From: an uncultured Opitutaceae bacterium
Lineage (GTDB): Bacteria > Verrucomicrobiota > Verrucomicrobiia > Opitutales > Opitutaceae
Assembly: GCA_951813085.1 (NCBI GenBank)
Contig: OX638348.1
Coordinates: forward strand, 1,807,627-1,871,626
Length of the DNA stretch: 64,000 nt
Reading direction: 5' to 3'
Below are positions 38,782 to 48,325 of the stretch, one piece after another (the stretch's first letter is position 1; each line of letters opens with the position of its first letter). The notes under the pieces are model-generated. The model did not search any database and had not been told where the DNA came from. It saw nothing but the letters and a program-made list of their open reading frames with translations. The position numbers were made by a program, and so were the translations under genes.

Positions 38782-40371
38782 ATGAGTCATAAGCAAAGAC
38801 TAGAACTGGATTGGGTTGGCAAAGATGAAGTTACTTATCTGGAGCCAAGGATTTTCGTAGAAGATGAAAATCTATCATATGGAAAGAATAGTGATCATAA
38901 CAAAATCATTAAGGGGGACAACTTACTGGCCCTTAAGGCCCTAGAGTCAAACTATAGTGGGCAAATTAAATGTGTTTTTATCGACCCTCCATATAATACT
39001 GGTTCAGCCTTTTCATATTATGAAGATGGACTTGAACATTCGCTCTGGCTATCTCTGATATCTGAAAGGTTAAATATATTAAGGAAATTATTGGCTGAGG
39101 ATGGTTCTATTTGGATTACATTAGATGACAATGAACATCCTTATTTACGTGTTTTATGTGATGAAATTTTTGGGCGATCTAACTTTGTTTCCAATCTCGT
39201 TTGGCAGAAAAGAGTAAGTCCTGCGAATGACGCAAAGTATTTTAGTTCTGACCATGATTATATTATTGTTTATGCTAAAGATAAAACTCTCTGGAAGCCA
39301 AATCGTTTGGAGAGAACAGCTGAGCAAAATAAACTATATAAAAATCTTGATAATGACAAAAGAGGGCCATGGAATTCTGTCACTTATACGTGCTCTAAGA
39401 ATAGTGATGAAAGGCCTAACCTATATTATGCAATAAAAAATCCTAATACAGGTGAAGAGATTTGGCCAAAGAAGACTGCTGTTTGGAAGTATGGACAGGA
39501 AACAACAATTGAAAACCTTAAAAACAACCTTTTATATTGGGGAAAGGATGGGAAATCCAAAAGTCCAAGATATAAAAAATTTCTATCTGATGTTGGGAAG
39601 GTCGTACCAAGGTCTGTTTGGAGTTATAGCGATGTGGGACATACGCAGGAAGCACAAGATGAAAGTAAAACGATCTTTCCAGATTCTCCATTTCCTACTC
39701 CAAAGCCAGAGAGGTTGTTAAAAAGAATAATTGAGATTTCAACAAATGAAGGGGATGTTATCTTGGATTCGTTTGCTGGTTCGGGAACAACAGGAGCCGT
39801 CGCACATAAAATGAATCGAAACTGGATTCAGATTGAACTTGGGGATCATGCGGAATCACATATTGTGCCAAGGATGAAGAAAGTTATTGACGGAAAAGAT
39901 GCTTTGAAAATTTCAGATGAACTAAATTGGAAAGGAGGAGGAGGTTTTTCTTTTTTTAATCTTGCACCTAGTCTGCTTAGAAAGGATGAGAGGGGCAATT
40001 GGATTATCAATGATGATTACAATGCCATTCAACTTACTGAAGCAGTATGCAAACATGAAAAATTCAAATTTCATCCAGATGAGAGTTTATATTGGAAGCA
40101 AGGCTTTTCGTCAGAGAGAGATTTTATTTTTGTAACGACACAATTTTTAACTTCAGAACACTTAGATAGTATTCAATCTCAAATGAAAAAGGATGAGTCT
40201 CTCTTAATTTGTGCAAAAGCATTTCGCGTAAAAAGAGATAAATATCCTGATATTACATTAAAAAAGATACCTCAGATATTATTAGGGCGATGTGAATTTG
40301 GAAAAGATGATTATAGCTTAAATATTATTGAGCCAATACAAGAAGAACTAGATATGAGCACGGAAGCTTAG
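38782..40371 (+). CDS. Type III-like adenine-specific DNA methyltransferase (Mod)
   Basis: 529 residues. Motif IV 'VFIDPPYNTGSAF' precedes motif I 'DSFAGSGTTGAVAHKM', the order of beta-class N6-adenine methyltransferases such as type III Mod subunits. The region between contains the target-recognition domain and the C-terminus is a helical extension. It starts at ATG 38782 after AAGGGG and overlaps neither neighbour. It would mark self DNA and give sequence specificity to the complex. Intact frame. Confidence 0.92.
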   Translation: MSHKQRLELDWVGKDEVTYLEPRIFVEDENLSYGKNSDHNKIIKGDNLLALKALESNYSGQIKCVFIDPPYNTGSAFSYYEDGLEHSLWLSLISERLNILRKLLAEDGSIWITLDDNEHPYLRVLCDEIFGRSNFVSNLVWQKRVSPANDAKYFSSDHDYIIVYAKDKTLWKPNRLERTAEQNKLYKNLDNDKRGPWNSVTYTCSKNSDERPNLYYAIKNPNTGEEIWPKKTAVWKYGQETTIENLKNNLLYWGKDGKSKSPRYKKFLSDVGKVVPRSVWSYSDVGHTQEAQDESKTIFPDSPFPTPKPERLLKRIIEISTNEGDVILDSFAGSGTTGAVAHKMNRNWIQIELGDHAESHIVPRMKKVIDGKDALKISDELNWKGGGGFSFFNLAPSLLRKDERGNWIINDDYNAIQLTEAVCKHEKFKFHPDESLYWKQGFSSERDFIFVTTQFLTSEHLDSIQSQMKKDESLLICAKAFRVKRDKYPDITLKKIPQILLGRCEFGKDDYSLNIIEPIQEELDMSTEA

Positions 40372-40379
40372 GGGTAAAA

Positions 40380-43085
40380 ATGAGTTCAAACATCAATTAT
40401 GTAAATCAACGGCTAAGTTTAAGAAAGCCTCAAAAGGAAAGTGTTGATATATTGTCCAAGCTCGTATCGAGTATTGAATTAAATAAAAATACAAAACTAG
40501 AAGATGCCCTTACTGCATTTAAAGGGTGTGGAGAGTTTGACAAGCTAATTGATTTTGAACGTGGTTTTCCTTCAGTCGCTTTTGCTCTCGCAACAGGGGT
40601 AGGAAAGACTAGGCTTATGGGAGCTTTTATTAGCTACCTATACAAAGAAAAAGGGCTACGCAACTTTTTAGTCTTGGCCCCTAATCTGACCATTTATAAT
40701 AAATTGATAACAGATTTTAGTAATACTGCGCACCCCAAGTATGTGTTTAAAGGAATACAAGTTGATCCAAGAGTTATTACTGGTGATAATTATTTAAAAA
40801 CAAACACTGTTAAGTATTCACAAAATCGTTTTGGGCAAGCAACATTATTTGAAGATGAAATTACTATTAATGTGTTTAATATTTCTAAAATTAACTCGGA
40901 ATCAAGGGGCGGTAAATCTCCCAAGATAAGAAAAATATCAGAATACTTTGGAGAGTCGTACTTTCAATTTTTACAAAATACTGAAGACCTCGTTCTCTTA
41001 ATGGATGAATCTCACCATTATAGAGCATCGAGAGCTATGGAAGTTCTAAATGAGTTAAAGCCAATCTTGGGCTTAGAGCTAACGGCAACTCCTACATCGA
41101 CTAAAGGAGTTCCCTTTAAAAATATTGTATATGAATATACTTTGGCCCACGCAATTAAAGATGGTTTTGTTAAAGAGCCAGCAGCAGCGACAAGAAAAAA
41201 CCTCACTAAAAAGCAGCTCAAAGATTTATCACCAGATGAACTTGATAAAATGAAGTTGCTAGATGCCATGCATGTGCATGAGATTACAAAAACAAATCTT
41301 GAAATATATGCAAGAAACTATAAAAAGCCATTAGTTAGGCCTTTTGTTCTAGTTGTAGCCCAAGACACGAAACATGCAGAAGAATTGCGTGCATTAATTC
41401 AATCAGAGTCTTTTTGTAATGGGCAGTATGCAGACAAAGTATTTGAAATACACTCGAATCAAAAAGGAACTGAAAAAAAAGAAAATATTCAAAAGCTTTT
41501 AGAATTAGAAAACCCCAAAAATAAATTTGAAATAGTAATTCACTGTAACATGTTAAAAGAGGGATGGGACGTTACAAACTTATACACGATTGTTCCTTTA
41601 CGTACATTTGCAGCTAATATTCTTACAGAACAAACATTGGGAAGAGGATTGCGGCTCCCATATGGTGAAATTACGGGAGTTCCAGAGGTTGATACTTTAA
41701 CAGTTATGGCCCATGAAAGTTTTGAAGACTTGATAAAGAAAGCAAATGATCAAAATTCAATAATAATGAAAGAGTACTTTATTGATCCAGATGATGACAT
41801 TTTCAAAAAGAATCAAGAGGTTGTTACAGCAGTTACTCCAGCAGAGGAAGAGTTTACTCAAAGAGAAGTTGAAATTGAAGCGATCAAAGATGAGTCAGAA
41901 AAGAAAGTCGAAACAGATAAACTTTCAGTGGAGAAGGAATTATTCAAGAGCTGCTTTAACAGCGATAATGTAATTAATGTTGAAGATTTATCAAAAATAG
42001 AAGTTAAAGAGAAATTAAAAAAAGCAATAAAAGAAAAGGCATCTCAGGGAACTATGTTTATTAATCTTGAAGAGGGACAGATAGACGAGGTGTTTGAGGA
42101 GAAATATAAAAAAATAACTGAATCAATTATTGAAAAAACAATAGAGATCCCAAGAATTACTATTCAGCTAAAGAATGACATTGAATTTGATTTTAAACAG
42201 TTTAGCCTTGATGTCAGCACAATGGCAAAATTTCCACCTGTCGAAGAAGAGATTTTTGTGCGTTATCTACAAGAGCAAAAAAAGACATTTACTCACTCTG
42301 TGACAAACGATAGTTCCACTGGTGAGCAAGGTTGGCTTAAAACAATTGTTTCTGAGCTACTAAATTATGACGAAATTGATTATGACGAGCATGGAGATTT
42401 GCTTTATCAACTTAGTGAGGAGGCCTTAAGCCACTTTAAATCTTATCTTGCAAAAGATTCTGAAATAGATAATATTGTTCAATATTATAGAGTTAAAATA
42501 GCGGAATTCATCTACGCTCAGATGATGGAAAACTTTTATTGTAAAACTGGCGAATTTGAAAACGCTGAGATTAAGCCATTCACAAGAATTGAAAACCATA
42601 ATTACAGCAAGTTCAAAGATGACAAAATATATGATTCCAGAGACCATGTTGCGACAAAAGCAGAGCTTACAAAAAGGGTCTTCGATTATTACAAGAAGTC
42701 ATGCCATACGCTGTACAAATTCGATTCTTTATCAGAGAAGGAATTTGCATCATCTCTTGATGAGGATAAAACTGTCCTCAGATGGTTAAGACCTTCAGTT
42801 AAGCAGTTTAATATTTATTGGGATCATCATTCTAGACTTTATGAGCCGGACTTTGTTGTTGAAACTGACAATGATTTATATCTAATAGAAGTAAAGGCAA
42901 GCAATGAGCTTGAAAGCCCTGACGTCATAGAAAAAGCAAAAGCAGCTCAGGAGTATTGTCGTGTAGCCACTCAGTATGCAAATGAGAATGGTAGAAAGCC
43001 TTGGTCTTATTTGCTAATTCCTCATGATGAGATCACTTCCACAAGAGATATGAGTTACTTTCAGTCTTTTTCCTATAAAGATTAA
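40380..43085 (+). CDS. Type III-like restriction subunit (Res) with PD-(D/E)xK nuclease
   Basis: 901 residues. Helicase motif I 'ATGVGKTRLMGA', motif II 'LMDESHHYR', motif III 'LTATPTST', then 'KEGWDVTNLYTIVPLRT' and 'TEQTLGRGLRLP' identify a superfamily 2 Res helicase. The nuclease is at the C-terminus: 'YEPDFVVETD' and 'LYLIEVKAS' give the PD and ExK residues. It cuts unmodified DNA together with the Mod subunit. The start ATG follows GGGG by about five bases and the Mod stop by eight. Intact. Confidence 0.92.
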   Translation: MSSNINYVNQRLSLRKPQKESVDILSKLVSSIELNKNTKLEDALTAFKGCGEFDKLIDFERGFPSVAFALATGVGKTRLMGAFISYLYKEKGLRNFLVLAPNLTIYNKLITDFSNTAHPKYVFKGIQVDPRVITGDNYLKTNTVKYSQNRFGQATLFEDEITINVFNISKINSESRGGKSPKIRKISEYFGESYFQFLQNTEDLVLLMDESHHYRASRAMEVLNELKPILGLELTATPTSTKGVPFKNIVYEYTLAHAIKDGFVKEPAAATRKNLTKKQLKDLSPDELDKMKLLDAMHVHEITKTNLEIYARNYKKPLVRPFVLVVAQDTKHAEELRALIQSESFCNGQYADKVFEIHSNQKGTEKKENIQKLLELENPKNKFEIVIHCNMLKEGWDVTNLYTIVPLRTFAANILTEQTLGRGLRLPYGEITGVPEVDTLTVMAHESFEDLIKKANDQNSIIMKEYFIDPDDDIFKKNQEVVTAVTPAEEEFTQREVEIEAIKDESEKKVETDKLSVEKELFKSCFNSDNVINVEDLSKIEVKEKLKKAIKEKASQGTMFINLEEGQIDEVFEEKYKKITESIIEKTIEIPRITIQLKNDIEFDFKQFSLDVSTMAKFPPVEEEIFVRYLQEQKKTFTHSVTNDSSTGEQGWLKTIVSELLNYDEIDYDEHGDLLYQLSEEALSHFKSYLAKDSEIDNIVQYYRVKIAEFIYAQMMENFYCKTGEFENAEIKPFTRIENHNYSKFKDDKIYDSRDHVATKAELTKRVFDYYKKSCHTLYKFDSLSEKEFASSLDEDKTVLRWLRPSVKQFNIYWDHHSRLYEPDFVVETDNDLYLIEVKASNELESPDVIEKAKAAQEYCRVATQYANENGRKPWSYLLIPHDEITSTRDMSYFQSFSYKD

Positions 43086-43238
43086 GTATAGGCTAACTCG
43101 ACTTTAGTAGAAGTAAGGCCTGTTCATTCCTGAATAGTAACGTCGGATAATGAATAAACAAAGTCTAATTATCTACAGTTACTAGACCTTTAGTTAAGAA
43201 ATCTTAAGTGTCGGTTTTTACTCAGATATCTTGTAAAT
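43086..43238. other. Gap after restriction operon
   Basis: Short AT-rich gap. No clear hairpin terminator is seen. It may hold the promoter of the secreted nuclease gene. Confidence 0.4.
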
Positions 43239-43736
43239 ATGACGATAAGAAACCATGAGATTTTTGGCTTTTTTCTATTGGCAATTTTGTCGCTGCCCAC
43301 CTATGCAGATGATTCATGCAAGCATGATGCAAGTAACTTCCGTTGTGTAAAATATGTAAGAAACTATGATGCCGACACCGTTACTTTCAATGTGACTAAT
43401 GTCCACCCTCTCATTGGGGAAAAAATCAATGTGAGAGTTAATGGTGTGGATACTCCTGAAATTCGCACAAAAAATAGATGTGAAAAACAGAAGGCTAGAA
43501 ATGCCAAGAAACTAGTGGCCAACTTATTCAAGAATGCTAAGCGAATAGATTTAGAAAACATACATAGAGGGAAATATTTTAGAATTGTAGCGGATATCAA
43601 AATTGATGGAAAATCCCTAACATATTATTCAATCAAAAATGGCCTTGCCTATTCTTATGATGGTGGGACTAAGAAAAAAATGGATTGGTGTAAATCATCC
43701 AGAGATATTGCATCTGAAAACATGGGTGGTCTTTAA
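43239..43736 (+). CDS. Secreted thermonuclease-like (SNase) protein
   Basis: 165 residues with a signal peptide ('FGFFLLAILSLPTYA'). The staphylococcal-nuclease fold shows 'YDADTVTF' and 'VNGVDTPEIR', holding the metal-binding Asp and active-site Arg, and a second conserved Arg in 'HRGKYFRIVADI'. It hydrolyses DNA or RNA outside the cytoplasm. Its stop overlaps the ATG of the DUF2779 remnant. Two cysteine pairs suggest disulfides. Confidence 0.85.
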   Translation: MTIRNHEIFGFFLLAILSLPTYADDSCKHDASNFRCVKYVRNYDADTVTFNVTNVHPLIGEKINVRVNGVDTPEIRTKNRCEKQKARNAKKLVANLFKNAKRIDLENIHRGKYFRIVADIKIDGKSLTYYSIKNGLAYSYDGGTKKKMDWCKSSRDIASENMGGL

Positions 43737-43878
43737 TGAGCAAACCAAGGTATTTAACAAAATCAAGGTTCAAGCTTGGAATCGAGTGCCCAACAAAACT
43801 TTTTTTATGCAGGGGAAAAAATATCCAGATCGAAAAATGGATGACTCATTTTTATCTGTATCCAAAAAAGGTAGCTAA
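43736..43878 (+). pseudogene. 5' end of a DUF2779 gene
   Basis: ATG 43736, overlapping the nuclease stop, begins 'MSKPRYLTKSRFKLGIECPT', the start of DUF2779 proteins (predicted nucleases of defence islands). Two one-base expansions in runs (seven T near 43800, four G near 43812) break the frame; repaired it reads on as 'GKKYPDRKMDDSFL' to 43878. The middle of the gene is replaced, and its C-terminal end lies at 44995-45345. Confidence 0.6.
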
Positions 43879-44166
43879 TTATCGGCCAAACCAGTAATAC
43901 GGTATGTCGGACTCACTTGGATGGGAAAGTATCATCAAATTTATTATTGGAAATAAAAATATTTCCCACCCCTTAGTATAATACTCACCCGAAATCTCGT
44001 CTAGCCAATCGTTTATTCTGGTTTTTTGAAAGGTAAGTAAATTCAGGATCTCACAGCAGAAAAGATAAAATGAAGAAAGATAAAATCCCAGCAAAATCAT
44101 GGCAACCGGTAAGCCAAAAAGGAGCAACAGAGGTATAGATATCAGAGTCAATATAAAATCAAGCAT
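43879..44166 (-). CDS. Small membrane protein of unknown function
   Basis: 95 residues. The first ~45 are strongly hydrophobic ('FILTLISIPLLLLFGLPVAM', then 'ILLGFYLSSFYLFCC'), giving two likely membrane helices, and 'IFLFPIINLMIL' may be a third. It lies antisense within the interval that separates the two ends of the DUF2779 gene, so it came with the inserted DNA. No family is recognised. Confidence 0.4.
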   Translation of the reverse strand: MLDFILTLISIPLLLLFGLPVAMILLGFYLSSFYLFCCEILNLLTFQKTRINDWLDEISGEYYTKGWEIFLFPIINLMILSHPSESDIPYYWFGR

Positions 44167-44660
44167 AATAAATAAGTTATTAGCACTTTTTATGCCAAAG
44201 CCTCAGCCATTTTAATAGCCCTCAGAATGATTACACTGATCTTTTTTTCACTCCTGACTAAATTATAAGCATCCCAAAAAAGATAATTTAATGCTCAATC
44301 TCTGCTAAGGCTCCTTTTGTAGAAGGTTTTTGCAGTTTGTGAGGTGAAGCTAGTAGCACCTAGCTAGATACTAAGCCTGAATGCACCATTAAAAAATTTA
44401 GCCCACGATTAGCATTTGCGACGAATTTTGATCCAAGCTCACCACTTGTCACAACCTTGTGTCGAAAATTTAAGTCATCAGATACTATTATTGTACAGGA
44501 TTTTGTGAATTTCAATGCTCAAAAGATGACGAATCTAATGGATTAAAAAATGGTTTCAAAGAATATTGGGGAACATCTTTGAAATAGACTGATGCAGATT
44601 TCGATGAAGCAACCGTTCTTGATATTTGGAGCTTTAGAAGAAAAGACAATTTCATCCAAT
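44167..44660. other. AT-rich stretch, no gene seen
   Basis: No frame with codon bias is seen on either strand. It is part of the DNA inserted in the DUF2779 gene. Confidence 0.4.
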
Positions 44661-44699
44661 CTTGCGATAAGGCGCGCGTTTGCAAGCTCTAATGGGATT

Positions 44700-44915
44700 G
44701 AAGGCAAATTGTAGACGATCCAGAAGCAAGTGGGGGTATGGGGGTACCCCCCATAAAGGCAAAATCGGATTAAAAGCAAATTTTGGCCTAGTCCGGGGCC
44801 TAATCCATAGCGTTTTTGTTTTGGGAACAAAAACGCTATGGAGTCCCGCATTTTTTATTTCCATGCCCTGCAGCGTCATTTTTTTATGTAAAAGGCGTTT
44901 TTTGGGTTGACGCCT
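44700..44915. repeat. Cluster of three inverted repeats
   Basis: 44737-44755 is a near-perfect palindrome around GGGGGTACCCCCC. 44804-44842 is a hairpin with a perfect 17-bp stem (TCCATAGCGTTTTTGTT) and 5-base loop. 44893-44915 pairs AGGCGT with ACGCCT. Such clustering is uncommon and GC-richer than its surroundings. Possible readings are a structured RNA, a recombination site or a replication origin of the inserted element. Candidate ORFs here are by-products of the repeats. Confidence 0.55.
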
Positions 44916-44994
44916 ATGAAATACATATTTTTTAAAGGGGTTGTCTGAACGGCAAACCATAACCATAAGATGGGAAGATAAAAATATCTGATAT

Positions 44995-45345
44995 TAAAAA
45001 GATTGACATATCACCATCCCAAGATCAGAAAGAAGGACTAAAGAGCTTGAATTTGAGAATTGGAAATGGATTGAGACTGAAAATGGGAGATTGTTGATCC
45101 ATAATAAATGTCTCCCAAAAATGTTTTAAGATGTCTCTGACAAGAACATGAATATTCTGTCGGAAGATGATGAGTTGAGAAATGGTGGTGCTGCATTAAC
45201 CGCTTATGGTAAAATGCAGTTCATAGAAATAACTGATTATGAGAAAGATGAGCTTTGCAAAGCTTTATTAAAATATTGTGAATTAGATACTTTTGTCATG
45301 GTGATGATTTATGAGGCTTGGCGAGAGATAGTAAAAGAAAATTGA
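44995..45345 (+). pseudogene. 3' end of a DUF2779 gene
   Basis: In one frame 'ENWKWIETENGR' and 'CLPKMF' are followed by TAA, then 'NGGAALTAYGKMQF' and 'LLKYCELDTFVMVMIYEAW', the conserved C-terminal motif of DUF2779 proteins with its nuclease-type 'YCELDT'. The internal stop and missing upstream part show that it is dead. It lies 14 bases before the SIR2 gene. Confidence 0.75.
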
Positions 45346-45359
45346 ATTGAGGAGATCAA

Positions 45360-46560
45360 GTGCAAAAATTTGACTTAATAAGAGAGGTAAAGGAATTAAA
45401 AAACCAATTGTCTTACGCTAAAAATATTGGTTTTTTTATGGGGGCTGGTTGTTCATGTGCACTTAGGATTCCCAACATTGTTCAGTTAACTGAGGAAGTT
45501 GACAAATCTCTTGAAGGAGAGGAGAAGATAAACTTCGATAAGGTAAAAAAAGATTTGTCTGAGTCTAACGTCGAGGATAAGCAGGTTAATATAGAAGATA
45601 TATTAAATCATGTAAGACGAATTAGAGAAATTACTTCCGAACAAAAAGACAAGAAATATATAGAGATAAATGGCGAAAAGGCTAGAAACTTAGATATTAA
45701 AATCTGTAAGCATATATATGATATTCTTTCAAAAAAAGAGGGAGAAGCAGATTTTAAAATCACAAAGCAGTTTTTAGCGTGGTTCACACATGCAAAACAG
45801 GGATTATTCAAAAGAGATTTTCACAACAAATTATGATTTAATAATTGAGAAGGCTCTTGAAGAAATGCAAATTCCATACTTTGACGGATTTGTTGGTTCC
45901 TATGAACCATTTTTTTGGCAAGAAAGTATTGATAAATTTATTTCAAAATCAGATTTGACACAAAATTGGATTCGTCTTTGGAAGATACATGGCTCTTTAA
46001 ACTGGTTTTGGAAGAAAAATACCAAGTTAAATACCCACAGAGTTATTAGGGCAGGGAAATTTACTGAAACAGAGGGCGATGGTCATGAGTTGGTAATATA
46101 TCCATCAAAAGAAAAATACGATTCGTCAAGAAAGCAGCCCTTTATAGCTTACTTTGACCGATTTAAAAATTATTTATTGAATGGTGAACTATTATTCTTT
46201 TTTTCTGGTTATTCATTCTCCGACGAGCACATAAATGAGATTATCTTTAATAGTTTACGACAAAATAACCGCCTTTCGATTACAGTTTTTTTATATAATG
46301 ATGTTGAAGTGGAAGACCTATCCAAGGTTTCAGCACCTTATTTAAATTTAACTGTGTATGGCCCAACTAAAGCTATCATTAATGGAGTTTTGGGAGAGTG
46401 GCAATTTGATAAGGATATTTGCAAACAAAATGAAAAATCTGACTTGTACTGGGACGAAAAGGAAAAAAATTTCTTACTGGGTGATTTTGTAAGGTTGGTA
46501 ACATTCTTTATTTCAAATTCAAATAAGGAGATTTCTATTGAGGAGAATATAAATGGATAG
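45360..46560 (+). pseudogene. SIR2-domain protein of SIR2-HerA pair, frameshifted
   Basis: The start is a GTG at 45360 preceded by GGAG. The first frame has the NAD-binding 'FFMGAGCSCALRIP', and the second frame, from about 45790, has 'FTTNYDLIIEKAL', 'IHGSLNW' and 'FFFSGYSFSDEHIN'. The shift of one base near 45788, at 'cacacatgcaaaac', joins them into about 400 residues, the family length. SIR2 domains of this sort deplete NAD on phage infection. If the shift is real the pair is inactive; it could be a single sequencing error. Its end overlaps the HerA start by eight bases. Confidence 0.85.
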
Positions 46561-48325
46561 AGATATAACATTTCTAGGTCATGTTATACGGGTTGACTCG
46601 GGTGTTGTTGAAGTAGAGGTAACAGATTCACTTCCATCATCTGCTCCCATTATTAACGGTCGATTATATAAAATAGGTCAGATTGGCACCTTTGTAAAAA
46701 TGCCTATAGGCAATATAAATATTTATGGAATAGTTTCTTCAGTGAGCAATTCACCAAGTAGAGATGAAGAGAATCATGTTAAACAGCTTGTGGGGTCAAG
46801 ATTTCTGTCTGTGCAGTTGATTGGAGAAAAAATAGGTGATGATGATTTTGAGAAAGGAATCGGAACCTATCCTACAATCAATGATGAAGTACACATAGTT
46901 GTTGAAAAAGATTTATTTGATATTTATGGCCAAAAAAAATCTGGATCAATTGAAATAGGTAAGCATTCTTCATCTGAAAACTTAGGCGTCAATGTTGATC
47001 TGCATAATTTGATTCTTCGCCATTCCGCCGTGGTAGGTTCTACAGGTAGTGGGAAGTCTAATACGATAGTTAGTGTTTTGAAGCCAATATTAAATGATTA
47101 TGATGGCTCAAGGGTGGTATTAGTTGATCCTCATGGGGAATATGCATCTGCATTTCCAGATGCGAAAGTGTTTAAAATAAATGACCTGGCAAACCCTCTC
47201 GTTATTCCTTTTTGGCTGATGAACTTTGATGAATTAGCGTTCTTTTTGGTCGGAGCTAACCCAGAAGATGACCAAAGAGTTGAATATCGTATGTTTCGTG
47301 AGCTTGTTCAAAATTACAAGAAAGAAAATTGTGAATTAAAGTCAGGACAAGTTAATAAAAACTTTGTAACAGCTGACTCGCCAATACCGTTTAATATACG
47401 GAAATTGTGGCACGAAATGAACTGGTGGCTTAATGCGTCCTTTTCTGAATCAGTGAAAGATAAGCAAACAAAAACAACAGCAAAAGTAAAATGTATTGGT
47501 AACTTTGAAGATTTGATTGGCTCATCCTTTGAACCTTATGCAATGGGTCAAGAGGCACCATATAAATCTAAACATATGGATTATTACTCTTACGAAAAGA
47601 AATTATTGGCTCGGCTAAAAGATTCTAGATATGATTTTTTATTTAATCCTAGGGATTATAAAGATGAGACTTCTCTGAAAGACCTTCATAATCTACTGAA
47701 TGGATGGATTGGAGGAAAGGAAAAATTAACAATTCTTGACCTAAGTGGTGTTCCCTTTGAAATTTTAGATATTACTGTTGGCCTTATTACTCGATTTATT
47801 TATGACTCAATGTTTTGGGGAAGAGATGAAGAGTATACAGGAAAGAAAAGGCCTCTGCTTTTGGCGTATGAAGAGGCACATGTTTATTTGAATAAGAATG
47901 AAAATAATAGCTACTCAAAGAGAGCAGTAGAGAAAATCTTTAAAGAGGGGCGAAAGTTTGGGGTTGGAGCGATGATTATTTCGCAAAGGCCATCAGAAAT
48001 TTCAGAAACTATCTTGGCTCAAGTGGGAACTTTTTTAGCATTAAGATTAACCAACTCTTCAGACCAGTCTATTGTGAAATCTAGTGCACCTGACAATTTG
48101 AATAGCCTTATGGACTTGTTGTCTTCCTTGAGAATTGGAGAGGCGGTAGTTGTTGGTGAATCTATTAAGATTCCTTCACGAATTAGAATCAAATTAAACA
48201 ATCCTCGCCCCTCAAGTGAAGATCCAAAATTAGTTGAAGCTTGGAGCAAAGATCATACAGAAAATGAAGATAATTACAAAAAAGTGGTAACAAATATTAG
48301 GGAACAAAAATTTAAGGGGAAGTAA
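46553..48325 (+). CDS. HerA-like ATPase of SIR2-HerA defence pair
   Basis: 590 residues. An N-terminal HAS-barrel-like region (about 1-110) is followed by Walker A 'VVGSTGSGKSNTI' and Walker B 'LLLAYEEAHVYL', with 'IISQRPSEIS' and an arginine-finger region ('EKIFKEGRKFGVGA') after it, as in HerA/FtsK hexameric translocases (DUF87). HerA forms a hexamer that assembles with SIR2 to sense and act on phage DNA. Start ATG 46553 overlaps the SIR2 end; the KTSC gene overlaps its stop (TAATG). Intact. Confidence 0.9.
   Translation: MDRDITFLGHVIRVDSGVVEVEVTDSLPSSAPIINGRLYKIGQIGTFVKMPIGNINIYGIVSSVSNSPSRDEENHVKQLVGSRFLSVQLIGEKIGDDDFEKGIGTYPTINDEVHIVVEKDLFDIYGQKKSGSIEIGKHSSSENLGVNVDLHNLILRHSAVVGSTGSGKSNTIVSVLKPILNDYDGSRVVLVDPHGEYASAFPDAKVFKINDLANPLVIPFWLMNFDELAFFLVGANPEDDQRVEYRMFRELVQNYKKENCELKSGQVNKNFVTADSPIPFNIRKLWHEMNWWLNASFSESVKDKQTKTTAKVKCIGNFEDLIGSSFEPYAMGQEAPYKSKHMDYYSYEKKLLARLKDSRYDFLFNPRDYKDETSLKDLHNLLNGWIGGKEKLTILDLSGVPFEILDITVGLITRFIYDSMFWGRDEEYTGKKRPLLLAYEEAHVYLNKNENNSYSKRAVEKIFKEGRKFGVGAMIISQRPSEISETILAQVGTFLALRLTNSSDQSIVKSSAPDNLNSLMDLLSSLRIGEAVVVGESIKIPSRIRIKLNNPRPSSEDPKLVEAWSKDHTENEDNYKKVVTNIREQKFKGK

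Noticed and set aside
35809-43085. Call as DISARM or BREX
   Set aside because: The accessory subunits that define those systems (drmA/B/C; pglZ, brxC and others) are absent from the operon and its flanks.
44700-44960. Integron attC site in the hairpin region
   Set aside because: No GTTRRRY-type core sites are arranged as attC requires, and no integrase is present.
44680-44966. ORFs of 76 and 104 codons on both strands
   Set aside because: They are generated by the inverted-repeat cluster and run through it on both strands; no codon bias or family resemblance.
45780-45800. Programmed ribosomal frameshift joining the SIR2 halves
   Set aside because: No slippery heptamer with downstream structure is evident, and many other genes in the window have similar one-base lesions.
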